31,913 nt of DNA from Bigelowiella natans CCMP2755 (GCA_000320545.1 ADNK01000415.1:42501-74413), one strand, 5' to 3'. Shown: positions 1 to 10,575, numbered from the stretch's first letter. Notes: generated by a model not told the origin, from the sequence alone. Translations and numbers: made by a program.

Positions 1-407
1 CACACACACACACACGTATACACATTGTGCATGCTTTCACGGCTCGATACGGGATTTAGAAAGCGACTACACTGTTCCCTAGCAGATGAGTTATACGCGT
101 TTTTTAAACGCCGTTATTACCTGTCGAGCGCACATGAATGGTGAGATCTCTCCGCCAAGTACCGCCGAATTTCCACATAAAGCCACCACCAACGGGTGCA
201 GCAAATTGACTATTTTGTTGTCATCATTGCAAAGCCATTGAATAATAAATAATAATACGACAACGATGATGATGATGAGACTGGCGCTCAGGAGAAAACG
301 AAGGCGGACCTAGATTGTTCACTCGAGGAATCTCTTCTTTGCACACGTCCACATGAATCTGGACGATAGTAATTATGATATAAGAAGAAGAAGTAGGAGA
401 AGAGAAT

Positions 408-412
408 CATCG

Positions 413-446
<34 letters not shown>

Positions 447-447
447 A
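408..447. repeat. (ATC/CAT)n microsatellite
   Basis: A nearly pure trinucleotide ATC run of about 40 bases, with shorter related CAT-rich patches at about 779–815. Confidence 0.9.
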
Positions 448-1524
448 TTTCCGGAGGCTTGCCGTGTGAAAACAACAGGTTGCTGTCACAGGGTAAAAGA
501 GGTAGCCCCAACCATGCCCCACTCCCCCAAAAGTCGTTTAAAAAAGACTACGAGCATGGGCAGTTCTCGGCAAAACTTAAAACCAGTCAGTTAGTAGCGT
601 CGTGTAGGTGTAGTTCGGAAAAGCAAAGACACGTGAAATCTCTTTGTTTGTCAGTTTAGTTGTTCGTGTGTGTCGTCATTTTTAAGCGAAACACTCTATT
701 CACTCATGGATGATAGCTACCTGATCGCTCGCCGTAACGCACCAGGCCTCCCACACCTTGTACCACCACAGTAATCATTATCATCATCATCATCGACATC
801 ACCATCATCACCACGCAAATAACAACAACAACAACAACAACAACTAACAACAACGCACAACACTAATAACGACGTATGCATTCCATGCGTAACACAAGCG
901 GTTCTACTATGATTTGTTGCATCAGCATCTGCGTGTCTCTATGTAGCTGTTCTTGCCTCCTCTCCCAGCAGATCTCTCATGGTCAGATATCGCGGTCGCG
1001 GTGTCATTAATTCGAGGTCTAATTTGGAGAGAACGTGCAACTATATGATGATTCAAAGCTATGGCGGAAGACACGATGATCGGACGATGCAAACGCAATA
1101 CCAATCCGTAAATAGAGAAGGACAAAACAACAAAATCACGGCGATGTATATGGGTCGATCATCGTCAACTCTTTACTTGGACGCGTTCTTGGCTGCAACC
1201 CGGAACCCAAAACCTGTGCGGGGGGAGGTTGGAAGGGGGAAGAAGAAGCAATCGGTGTTCTAGCAGCTAGAAGGTCGTCAGCATAAACGGTCGTGGCAAG
1301 TTATATTTAGGTCTTCAGTGACGTGCAAGGTTGGAACTAAGTAAATCACTTCGTATAAATACAAAGGTGATTTCTGTCCTGCAGCTCGATCATATGAGGT
1401 GTTTGCGGAGCAAAGAGTCATCGATATTCTTAGCACTTAGGTGCACATTTTGCCGACAATTGGCAAAATTTTGCAAGCATTGCTACTGCTGCGGCAGTCG
1501 ATAGCAGCCGTAGTTGCATTTCAA

Positions 1525-1543
1525 AGAAGAAGAATAAGAAGAA

Positions 1544-1574
<31 letters not shown>

Positions 1575-1580
1575 AAGAAC
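1525..1580. repeat. (AAG)n microsatellite
   Basis: A purine AAG/AGA run of about 55 bases. On the minus strand it reads as a long pyrimidine tract and creates spurious poly-Leu, poly-Phe and poly-Arg frames. Confidence 0.9.
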
Positions 1581-1630
1581 ACCTTCATTCCGAGTCTGGC
1601 AGCAGCATGTACGACAAAACGCATAGCCTG

Positions 1631-2092
1631 TTAAGGGGGAAATGGGAGATTCATTCCATATTGTGCAGCACCAAGTAACGATACAAATGCTTCTAGCAAT
1701 AAACGGTAAACGAGCAGCGAGTTGCAGCATATAGATCCTACATCCTCGTGTGCGGTTTTGAGTTCGTTCAGGTCGCCAAATGGCCCCGTTATCACCTCCA
1801 CGGTACCCCACCCCACTGGTGGTAATAAAAAGAGAACAATTTTGCGGATTTATTTTGGATCAAAGAGTGGGGGGGGGGGAAGGAGGACGAGAAAGGAGAG
1901 AAGGGGTTAGATGCTTGGTCACGTGTCGCGTAGGTTATAGTTTGGAAAAGCAAAGACACAGAATCTCAGTAGTGTTCTCGGCGTTGCTCGATAACCTTCC
2001 AGAACGATCTCAAGCTTCTTATCAGGCGATCTTAATCCAGCCAATTGTTTTTCTGATCCCTGATGCATTTTCAGAATGGTGTTAAGAAACAA
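1631..2092 (-). CDS. partial minus-strand gene, last two exons, unknown protein
   Basis: Two coding-looking exons join in phase. The first runs from about 2092 to 1996 and contains the peptide RSPDKKLEIVLE. It ends in phase 1 at a GTTATC donor. The second runs 1815–1631 after a TTACCACCAG acceptor, starts with two leftover bases, and ends in a stop after the residues NLPFPP. The last exon encodes about 61 residues with a hydrophobic middle (YRLLLEAFVSLLG). The 180-base intron holds a poly-C/poly-G tract. The 5' end was not found. A pyrimidine-rich stretch and a CT run lie just upstream, as expected for an acceptor. It may be the 3' part of the neighbouring gene at 2374–2856, but no phase-compatible join was found. 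I recognise no family. Confidence 0.35.
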
Positions 2093-2182
2093 CCTTTGTC
2101 TTTGGAGATAGGGGAGGAAGGAAGGAGGGAGAGGAAAGGGTAACCAATAGACGACAAGGGAGCTCCTCAAACCTGAACGCGC

Positions 2183-2220
<38 letters not shown>
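2183..2220. repeat. (GA)n microsatellite
   Basis: GA run of about 38 bases. On the minus strand it is a CT tract lying upstream of the exon that starts near 2092, where it could serve as a polypyrimidine tract. Confidence 0.9.
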
Positions 2221-2323
2221 TCGACTCAACATATGATTTCACAATGTTCTGTACATACATCAGTACTTGTGTGTGTTTTGGGGATAGCTTGCAATTAAGT
2301 ATATGGCTCATCCTCACCACATA

Positions 2324-2346
2324 CATTCATTCATTCATTCATTCAT
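2324..2346. repeat. (ATTC)n tetranucleotide repeat
   Basis: Five to six copies of a four-base ATTC unit, a clean short tandem repeat beside the 3' end of the small minus-strand gene. Confidence 0.85.
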
Positions 2347-2373
2347 GATGGAGAAAGAAGTGCGTCATAGATA

Positions 2374-2529
2374 CTAATTTACAATGGAATACATCGGTGT
2401 GAAATCCTGTAGATCCTTCTTGTGAAGTTCTTTCAGTAACAGTCTATCACCAAAGACAGTCAGTGTTATCAGCACACTAGCATGATATGTTGTAGTAGGT
2501 GATTGTGTGATGGTGTGTGTGCGTGTGAT

Positions 2530-2569
<40 letters not shown>

Positions 2570-2856
2570 TACATCATAGTGTACAAAAGATTACTGTTAC
2601 TACCTAACATCTGCTGCATTGCCATCAGGCCAAACAACAGGGTATTCAGCCTCACGACCGATCAAACGCTAATTAATAATGTTGATGATGATGATGAACA
2701 AGGGCAAGATGTTTCCGAGGAATTTAAGGACAACATCGTAAGCACCTTTTGAGTCAACTTCTCCACAAAACCTTTCTCGAATCGGCCAATGATTCTATCG
2801 ACTACCCCCCCCCCTCCCCGAGCGGCACTCGCAAAACCCCTTCGGAAGAGACTCAT
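2374..2856 (-). CDS. small putative mitochondrial protein, three exons
   Basis: Three exons agree in phase: 2856–2746 (37 codons), 2650–2604 (phase 2 at its end) and 2476–2374, giving about 86 residues. The N-terminus MSLFRRGFASAARGGGG is Arg/Ser/Ala-rich with no acidic residue, typical of a cleavable mitochondrial (or plastid) targeting peptide. It is followed by an amphipathic stretch (GRFEKGFVEKLTQK). The middle exon contains EYPVVWPDGN and the last LLLKELHKKDLQDF. The second intron contains a long GT/CA microsatellite. The gene is divergent from the UPRT gene, 339 bp away. I do not recognise the family. The first exon is the most secure part; the other two rest on splice-phase agreement only. 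Confidence 0.5.
2535..2566. repeat. (GT)n microsatellite inside an intron
   Basis: Perfect GT dinucleotide run, longer than 30 bases, lying in the second intron of the small minus-strand gene. Confidence 0.9.
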
Positions 2857-3195
2857 CGAGAAGATATGAAATTTGGTATCCTCATATGAACGGAAACGGC
2901 CTACGTTTTTACGTCATACGAGAGCTAAATCCATGTCGCAAGATTATTTTGTGATCCTTGGTTGTGTATCGGAAACAAATCGGAAAAATATAAAATGAAA
3001 ACTTGTTGCGTCCGTGTCGCTGGCAACAATTACAACAAATAATCAGAGAGATATCCATAGTTAGACAGATTATCAAGCAGGATATTACCAAAAAATAGCA
3101 TCTCTGGGCGAGAACGATCCAGCCAGAACCGACCACGTCCCTCCCGGCTGACGGAACCCTTCGAATTGCGGTTGGTTGGACTATTGCCTTTAGAG
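2857..3195. promoter_or_regulatory. divergent intergenic region between two genes
   Basis: This 339-base gap separates the start codon of the minus-strand mitochondrial-type gene (2856) from that of the UPRT gene (3196). Both are transcribed outward, so the core promoters of both should lie here. I see no clear TATA box. The assignment rests on geometry alone. Confidence 0.4.
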
Positions 3196-4283
3196 ATGTC
3201 TTCTAATGAAGAGAAGAAGGAGAAAGGGGGGGAGACTCCCAAGGACCAATTCTCAACGAAGTTCGACAAGTTGAAAATCATGCCCTTGACCCCATACCTC
3301 AAGTTCTTGCACGCAGCAATCCGTGATAAAAGTCAAAAAAGAGAGAAATTCGTGTTTTATACCGACCAGCTCCTCCGTCTACTGTGCGAGTTCGCATTTA
3401 TCGCGGTTCCACACACGCCTAAAGTAGTAAAAACGCCGACGGGAGCTGACTTTCAAGGGGTAAGGATTATTCAAACACTGAGTGAGTGAGTGCGTGCGTG
3501 CGTGCTGCTGAAAGCAAATCGGACATCACTAGATAGATAAACCCGCATGTACTTAGAAATATGTCATTATTCAAAGGCAACATATCACTTGTGTGACGCA
3601 ATTCTTGACGGATATGTCCAACGACTACGTCATCATAAACGCCTCCACTAATTGTTCCGCCAGGTTGCATTCAGCCCGGTTTGCGGTGTTTCAGTGATGA
3701 GGTCAGGGGAAGCTCTCGAAAGTGCACTACGTGCGGTGATGCTCGATTTGAAAATCGGTAAGGTCTTAGTCCAAATGGATCCCGAAACTAAGCAACGTCG
3801 ACTCCTCTACTCGAAGCTTCCGAAAGACGTCACCAAGAACTTCGTAATGCTGCTCGACCCTATCCTTGCCTCTGGGAGCACCGCAATTGCCGCTATAAAG
3901 CATTTGCTTGAGGTCTGTTGCTGACATTTACGTGGCACTCACAAGCATATTATAATTAAATCGCTAAAGACTCTTCTTTTCGTCACTCTTCCTTATCATA
4001 AGTGCTTGGTGCCATTCTCTGCTGTAAGGTGGGCTGCAAAGAGGACCAGATCAGCTTCGTGACAATGATAGCTTGTCCAGAAGGAATCGAAAACATATTC
4101 AAAAAGTATCCCAAGATCACTATCGTGACCTCCATGGTGAGTAATGAAGGCACAACGTTTCCCCTTTGGTTGAGGTTGTTGGTTTGATATTTCTTTCTTT
4201 ATTAGCTTGACGATGGACTAGATCAGAACAAGCTCTTGATTCCAGGGATAGGGGAATTTTCCGACCGTTATTTTGGCACATAA
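3196..4283 (+). CDS. UPRT: uracil phosphoribosyltransferase
   Basis: This enzyme joins uracil to PRPP to make UMP in pyrimidine salvage. Four exons, all phase 0: 3196–3459, 3664–3912, 4029–4136 and 4206–4283, giving 232 residues, about the usual length for a stand-alone UPRT. Family landmarks are clear: VCGVSVMRSGEALE in exon 2 (uracil-enzyme signature region), the PRPP-binding loop region LLDPILASGSTAIAAIKHLLE (about residues 150–171), ACPEGIENIF in exon 3, and the C-terminal PGIGEFSDRYFGT that closes UPRTs. The first ATG used gives a Lys/Glu-rich leader; the frame is open slightly upstream but without an ATG. The acceptor at 4028 was chosen over an earlier AG at 4002 because it restores the family spacing. 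No uridine kinase fusion is seen. Confidence 0.92.
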
Positions 4284-4907
4284 ATTTCCTCATAAAGTCT
4301 GAGGAGCGTTACCTTCCTGCCCATTTACATTTTATGAGACTCTCTTTAGTCTAGCTAGTACGACATCTATCGGCGTTGTTTTGCAAAGCATTTAGTCACA
4401 CAGTCAGCCACAGGTTGATATTTTGATTAGTGCTCCCATTATTATATATGCTGCTGGAAACAATGCTAGAATGATGAAATAGGTTTCATAATTTAGTAAT
4501 GAATCATAATCATGGATGCTACTACCAGTGTCACTGCCGCATGTGCATGCAGCAATAATGACATCTAGACATTACTAGATTAGCGCCGCAGACTGTGACG
4601 CGATACGAATAATATATAGCTGTACTGCTCCAGCGGGCAGGCAGTTCATCCCCGGTGACCACTCGTTCAGCAAAATCTACGTCACGAAACATGTAAGCTA
4701 TTTTTGCCGCTGCATCGTGTTCATCGAGCATATTTCATCATGCATGGGCTAGCGCCGCAACCTGCGACTTATACTGTATGCATATAGCTAGATGGGCTAA
4801 CTGATACATACACGTCATAATGAACAACGCGCAGTTATGTCGATTAAAAGTTGTGTCATGAAGGTTATGTATGTTGATAGTCAACGCTTCAATCACGAAT
4901 TCCTATG
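4284..4907. other. intergenic, convergent gene ends
   Basis: Lies between the 3' end of UPRT (plus) and the 3' end of the large minus-strand gene. It is AT-rich. I see no exon pair or RNA gene in it. Confidence 0.5.
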
Positions 4908-6427
4908 TTAAATATCAAAGGTTGAAAAATAGTGTATTCGAGCTGGTGTCTCAGTGATAAGGCTAGGCTTCGGTCTCGATGGCTGCTGCTGCTGCTGGTG
5001 GTGGTTTATCTTAGCCGCTTTGCGGGGTGGGCGACGCCGCTGTTTTTTTGGCGACCATAGCTCCCATCCAGGATCTTTCTCACCGCTGTATGCTCCGACG
5101 ACGGGGGTGAAAGCTGCACAACGCATACATATGATATTATTTCTAGTGTGTGTGTATATGTGTATGTGTGTACGTGCATCACGAAAGCTCGTATCTCTGT
5201 AGCAAGTACATGTTCTGATGTTTCTTCTTATTCCTAGCAGCAGCAGCAGGAGGAGGGGGGGTGAAGAGGGGTAACGGTAGCCATACCTATGACTTGGGGA
5301 GTTGAATGCGCTGCCGTGGCTGATAGGCCCGCCTTTTGCACGCACTTTTTCTCATTGATCTTTATGACAGTTCCTTTCGATTCTATGAACTTGAGCAGCG
5401 TGTAATACAAGCCGGAAGAGGATGTATCTGTCGAGCGAGAACAACAGACAAATCATGATTAATAGCAGCAGTTCCTTCTGTGAGCGTTCCCAACAACATC
5501 AACAACAACTACAACAGCAATAACTACAGAGCTGCTTGCGCTGCAGTGCTGCTGGTGCGACAGTGTCCTCGAATTTCCCCTCCCCTCTCTTTTCCGATTC
5601 ATTTCTATCGTACCTGGGGATTCAATGCGATCTGTGACTTCTCTGACGGCCTGTGTGAGCATTACCAAATCAGAACGTTTGTGCGTGTAGAAGAAGGCGT
5701 TGGCTTCATAATGGAAACGGTCAACGTGCTATAGAACATACCCGTGATATCGTGGTCTTGTGAATCAAAACTAGTTTGAGAGCCTATATTGTTTATACCC
5801 GACGAATCGTGTTTTGCACAAACAACCACAGCACGTCAGATTAAGTGAGGAGGAGGAAAGAATGGGAGAGGTGCTAGCGACGACTCACCGCGGACATAGC
5901 TCTCACGTTTCGCCGTTGGGTCCTGCAATAATTGTGATGGTTTTTGGAATAATAAAGGAGAGAAAGTGTGTTCTGCACGCTTCTAGCGCGGCGTATTATA
6001 TATGTAACACTTTGAGTACAAACTGAATTCGGTTATCACTTCCAACATACTTAGAAAGCCTCCGGCCATTATGATGGAACGAATTGTTGCGTATCCGCAA
6101 TAGAGTAGAGTAGGCCTGCGAAGGAAGAAGGGAGAGATGGACGAGGCGGGGGGCGACAATAAGAGGGAGACCTCAGCATGACGCTTATGATAGCGATAAA
6201 GCGACAACGATGACGGCAAGAATAAAACAAACCAGCGAGAGAAGAAGAGGAGACCATATCGAAAGGAAAAGAAGAAAGGCCATCACCATTTTGAGGATGT
6301 TGTCCTTATATCTCTTGCCGTCAATCCCTCGATATCTGGGCTCCCACTGGATATTCTCCTCTACCGAATACATGCAACAAGTTTCGAAGAACAGATAGGT
6401 CAACAACAAATACGCCATTAATGTGAG

Positions 6428-6467
<40 letters not shown>

Positions 6468-6753
6468 CAGAATATATACTCTATATTCTACGTTGGTTGA
6501 GCCAACCCCCCCCCCCCCCCCCCTCCCCGCGACCACCACCACCACCACCACCACCACAACAACAACAATAATAACTACACCACTACTACAGAGTATTATT
6601 AGTCATATTAATAGGTTTCTTATACTAGTACCTAGAATATGCTCTTCATTGAGTGAGATGTTCAATTTGGCCATTTCTGCCTGACACGTCTCAAGGACAA
6701 CCTATTCATGTTTGTTGATGTACTATTATCCGGTTTCTTCAAATGATGATATA

Positions 6754-6791
<38 letters not shown>

Positions 6792-7184
6792 ATATTTACT
6801 AATACGCTAATCTAGCAGTAAGGGTGCTGATTATTCCTCCTACTATACAATAGGAGTTTCTTAATTGCTATGTTGTTGATGATGCGTCTTCCTGTATATC
6901 ATATACAGACGCATGCTTCTCATTGTTACGTATGATCACTGCCCCCCCCCTTTATGTTTCTCTATCAATTCCTTTCTCTTCTCATCATGTACACCGCCGC
7001 CACTACAACCACCATGACCACCACTACCACCTGCCTCAACCCATGTGCCTGAATACGTGCCTCCACGTCCTCAGGAAGGACAGTAGTCTGTGATACACAC
7101 ATACACACAAACACACACACACACACACACATCAATTTACAGAGAAACAATATCCGCAAGAATCCTGAGACAGGTGATTACATA

Positions 7185-7222
<38 letters not shown>

Positions 7223-7740
7223 ATTATTTGTCATCATCCTTTTCTCCTCCTCCTCCTCCTCCTCCTCCCTCCCCCTCCACACAGTTGACCGAATTCCACG
7301 TACTACCGTCATATCAAAATGAAGTGCTTCTATCTCGGGGTCCAGTCTTACGGCCTGAGAAGAAGACATCGCCACAAATCACACCACTGCTCGCCTCTTG
7401 AACGCGGGGCAATGAATTGTGTGCTCCGCATTGCCGATGGTGAGTTTTGTGTTAGGCGAAGGTACTTCCATGATCTTCCCCTCCTTGACCAGTCGCGCAC
7501 GCTCTGATTCCAAATCTTGCAGCTATGTACGTTGGTGAGGGATACCGCATTGATCGAATTTACATGATGACAACTTATCTTCTTCGTATTTGGCCACCCC
7601 CCCACCATGTGCTTGATTGTGTAAATAGGGACGACGCGAAAGAACAATCATTTGAATAATCGCTCCACTAACGAGAGCATCATGGAAGAATGAAAATCTT
7701 CGTTCAGAGATTATGAGACTTGCTTGTTAGGCCCTGTTTC
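4908..7740 (-). CDS. large multi-exon protein of unknown function, C-terminal part
   Basis: Eleven exons chain on the minus strand; the ten from 7515 down are fixed at both ends and every phase matches: about 7740–7546, 7515–7388, 7354–7307, 7087–7031, 6680–6632, 6360–6287, 6115–6051, 5922–5889, 5650–5614, 5427–5287 and 5113–4908. The product is largely hydrophilic. It includes DLESERARLVKEGK (helical), PEDVEARIQAHGLRQAEMAK, WEPRYRGIDGKRYKDNILK, a tyrosine/lysine-rich segment GLYYTLLKFIESKG, and a basic tail KKQRRRPPRKAAK followed by a five-Gln run before the stop. Introns carry TA, ACC, poly-C, GT, CA and TCC microsatellites, which explains why few long frames are visible. It probably continues upstream into the exon chain at 7812–9869, but that single junction is unresolved. 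No family recognised. Confidence 0.6.
6431..6465. repeat. (AT)n microsatellite in an intron
   Basis: Pure AT run of 35 bases within an intron of the large minus-strand gene. Confidence 0.95.
6506..6556. repeat. poly-C tract plus (ACC)n repeat
   Basis: A run of about 18 C residues (6506–6523) followed after a short spacer by an ACC trinucleotide run (6532–6556), in the same intron as the AT run. Confidence 0.9.
6755..6789. repeat. (GT)n microsatellite
   Basis: GT run of about 35 bases in an intron of the large minus-strand gene. Confidence 0.95.
7095..7131. repeat. (CA)n microsatellite
   Basis: Interrupted CA run. On the minus strand it lies immediately upstream of the exon starting at 7087, very close to its acceptor. 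Confidence 0.9.
7186..7277. repeat. (TA)n followed by (TCC)n repeat
   Basis: A TA run (about 7186–7218) and a TCC run (about 7244–7277) sit together within one intron of the large minus-strand gene. Confidence 0.9.
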
Positions 7741-7811
7741 TCGCCATTGGTATCTCAGGTGGTTTAAAGAAGAAAACGTTGGACAATTTTCGATGATGCT
7801 ACTAGCACTAC

Positions 7812-8063
7812 CCTGAGCATGCATAACTTGGACTTTATAGCCGAAGCATGTGCGTCAATCTAAGAAATATCGATCCATCATTTAAACCAATCATGCTGCG
7901 AACGATTTTGCATATAATTAAAAGCAGGGGGAAAGTTGTTTGAATTATTGAACACTAAAAGCTAACAATACCGATGGCCTCTTCTGAACCTGCGGGAAGA
8001 CAGTCCCAGATACATCAACGCCTTTGATGGTGAACAACATGGAGAGAAAGAGAGAAAGAGAGA

Positions 8064-8098
<35 letters not shown>

Positions 8099-9869
8099 CA
8101 TGAATCAACAATGGATGATATGTGCTGAGGGTAAAGAAGTGGATTCATCACATTTCATCAATCTACTGCTGCTGCATGGTATTATACCTCGAATCCATTC
8201 CTGGGGAGGGGTGCAGACAAAGTGCTTCGATTGCGAATGATACATCACATCAAAGCTTTCAATTTCAGCCCGCTTCATTCTGAACTTGTTTTCAAAATCT
8301 TGCAAGTCCGTTTCGAATCTCTGGGACTTATTCTGCCGAATATCGATGTACCGCCCCACGCTCTGGAGCTGCCTCTTTAACTTCATTATCTATAATTTAA
8401 AAGGGAGAGATTATCATCACCAGAAATCCATTCTCAAAAGTGGTTATCGATCATTCTGCTGGACCTTGAGAGTATTCGTTAAATTGGTGCTACTACTGTG
8501 ATTCAACGTGGAGATCTCTGTCGTTATCTCATGCCTGAACGTATCCTGAAAATCGGGTATTTATTGGTGTTAATTGCACAATAGATCAAAGGCGATAGTA
8601 CAGCAGAATCAACCCACCCAATAGCTTGCCACTGCCTTTTCCACTGCATACTGTGCGTCATTCTGAGAATTAATGTGGTTTGTCGCCATTATGGATCATC
8701 ATCACCATCATCATCATCACTATTCCTACAAGCAACAATCAGGCGTGTGTTACTATTCTTGTTCTTGTTGTTGTTGTTGTTGCTGTTCTTGCTGCTACAT
8801 CTATCTACAGATAGTAGTACCCGAGAATCAAAGGATCCAATCCATTTTTTGACTCTCCCATCTATTCATCGTCAATTTGTGAAATTCTCGTCATCAATAC
8901 CATATAACATTTATATTTAGCATCTCGCCCAACAATCAGCAACCGCAAACGGGAAGATCGACAACCTGAAATAATAATTAATAGCAGCACCTGGTCTAGA
9001 TGGCTCCATTTTGAAGAACCCACCACGCCATTTTGATGTTTTCTTGTCGTAGTAAATGAACCTGAGGAGGACAACTTGTTAGTGACTGTTGACGACAGAG
9101 TGAATCTCTGTTTCGAGAGAATTACTGCTGTGAAGGCCTTTTCATTTGTGATGATGCAGCCGTTATATTTCTTTCAAAGCTGATTAATTGGCTCTCCATC
9201 GCTTCAGCAAGAGATACATTGCCGACGGCACGGGCCATCTTAATGCTTTCCACTAATCTCAAGCGGCGTCGATATTGCTGGTAACCCCTAACCTGCAATG
9301 TCAAGGATCAGCCATGAGAACCATATATCTCGTCGGTGCGCTGTTAAAACTTATTTGAAGGACCGTTGCAATCTTTCCGAGCACCTTGAACAGATGGAAT
9401 AACAACAAATAAGATGATCTTCATATCTTAAAATTCAATTTTCGTGTAACTCAAACAGGTGATATACACATATATGTATACACACATATGTATAATGAAT
9501 ACCTGGCATTTTCCGCCATGAACTCGCCAATGTCGTTCCAATGACTTCATGTTCTTATAGTTCTTTTACAAAAACCATGGTATTACCTATGTCTATCAGA
9601 TGATCGATATTTACTCACAAACCCGCGAATGCGATCCACAAATATGACATCGGAGCTCATTGCCATCAGCACCCTCATCGGTGAAATTGGGTGAGAATCG
9701 TGACATCAGCCATCGTTCGTAAAAACACTGAATCTGATGAGAAAGAGCGGGAAAAGCTTCACGGTTGAATCTTGGACCTCAGTGAACGCATTGTTACCGC
9801 TATCTTGGACACATTTTTCAGCTCATCCAAACGACAAATGTCATAGAATCGGTGTTGCAGTCGCCGTCC
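7812..9869 (-). CDS. C2H2 zinc-finger protein of unknown function, probable N-terminal part of the same large gene
   Basis: Minus-strand exons with agreeing phases: 9869–9798, 9733–9623, 9553–9503, 9384–9364, 9292–9126, 9061–8991 (or longer), 8662–8618, 8545–8465, 8389–8188, 8021–7990 and 7859–7812. The second and third exons together encode CHICGSHSR then NMKSLERHWRVH, a canonical C-X2-C-X12-H-X3-H zinc finger split by a phase-0 intron. A basic segment YQQYRRRLRL and YYDKKTSKWRGGFFKMEPS follow, then a long charged, probably helical stretch (LKRQLQSVGRYIDIRQNKSQ and onward). An alternative end is a short exon giving a stop at 8105. I prefer continuation to 8021–7990, which follows a strong CT tract. 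The 5' end probably lies upstream, toward 10575. No family recognised beyond the finger. Confidence 0.55.
8041..8097. repeat. (GA)n microsatellite
   Basis: GA-rich run of 57 bases. On the minus strand it is a CT tract directly preceding a CAAAG acceptor at 8022, so it probably serves as the polypyrimidine tract of that intron. Confidence 0.9.
8697..8780. repeat. (CAT)n and (TTG)n trinucleotide repeats
   Basis: A short CAT run (about 8697–8720) and a TTG run (about 8762–8782) lie in one intron of the zinc-finger gene. Confidence 0.8.
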
Positions 9870-10575
9870 CTAAGTATAATGTGCTCTCTGCTGAGGATTT
9901 ATGATTTTATAAATAGAAAAATGCAGTCATGGCGTCTATATCGGAACCTCAGACACTATCAGGAGCTTCTGGTCCTTCGAAAGCCCCTTCGTGGAAGCTT
10001 GCTTGCTCTTGTAAGGGCGTGAGTTCATGCCAATGTGAGGGGTGTTCCGGGGTACATCAACATGCAACAACATGTAAACGAGGAAGATGGCAACTCCTGC
10101 ACCGTGGTATCTAAATTTTGAAGACTTCCCACCACCGTGCCGTCTGATCGGAGCGTCGTAGTTCATGGGTGTGAGCAGAACTCCAGAAATCAAGAACTAA
10201 CTTTCCCCCCAAGTAAGGAACAACATCCCATGACGCGCGTTATGAGAAATAACGCGAGGGTGGGTGATTCCGAGGGAAGAGAAAGGAACTAGTTCGGGGC
10301 GGACATGGGTCCCCCGACCTTCCTTCGTAACATGTAATCGTTGCTCCTTTTTTTCAAAGGGCGGATGGGTATTGGCTTTGTTGACGTCCTCCTGGAAATA
10401 CATGCGATTTATATTCCGCGACAATCTTCTTGATATATGAAGGTAACGACACCCATTTCCCTTCTCCGTCAATATGTTTTATGAAGAAACACTAGAAACA
10501 GGTGTATGACACAGGCATAATGCAAGTCGTCTCCTCAATGGTCCTTGTGAAGCCGAAGGAACCAGCCAGCTCCAT
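9870..10575 (-). other. probable 5' exons of the zinc-finger gene, unresolved
   Basis: Upstream of the first secure exon (9869) several minus-strand patches look coding, but I could not join them with confidence. One starts at an ATG at 10575 (MELAGSFGFTRTIEE) and meets an in-frame TAG at 10494. The same frame then continues with IKHIDGEGKWVSLPSYIKK. A second patch near 10100–10200 encodes LDFWSSAHTHELRRSDQTARWWE. The ATG at 10575 lies only 94 bp from the divergent RING gene start. RNA evidence is needed to choose among the models. Confidence 0.3.

Larger units (their letters stand above)
1..1630. other. gene-poor, microsatellite-rich left end
   Basis: I see no convincing gene in this stretch. 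It opens with a CA run (1–14), has a long ATC run (about 408–447), an AAC run (about 820–845) and an AAG run (about 1525–1580). Open frames here are mostly low-complexity translations of these repeats, and none shows paired splice sites with agreeing phase. A short plus-strand frame at 979–1263 is not supported by any recognisable motif. The stretch could hold untranslated or regulatory DNA. Confidence 0.5.

Noticed and set aside
1430-1811. Frames encoding long poly-Phe, poly-Leu or poly-Arg
   Set aside because: They are translations of the AAG microsatellite in different frames.
2638-2733. Plus-strand acidic frame ending at a GTAAGC donor-like site
   Set aside because: It covers the first intron of the minus-strand mitochondrial-type gene, and no downstream plus-strand exon with matching phase was found.
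4002-4028. Earlier acceptor for UPRT exon 3
   Set aside because: Using it adds residues (LGAILCCK) that do not fit the family and gives a phase mismatch at the AG itself. The acceptor at 4028 restores normal spacing.
8105-8187. Read-through end of the zinc-finger exon with a stop at 8105
   Set aside because: Possible, but a conventional intron with a strong CT tract leads to an in-phase exon at 8021–7990 that continues the protein. Kept as an alternative.
9929-10114. Plus-strand 61-codon Cys/Ser-rich frame
   Set aside because: Cys spacing matches no finger I know, it has no splice context, and it lies opposite the likely 5' exons of the minus-strand gene.
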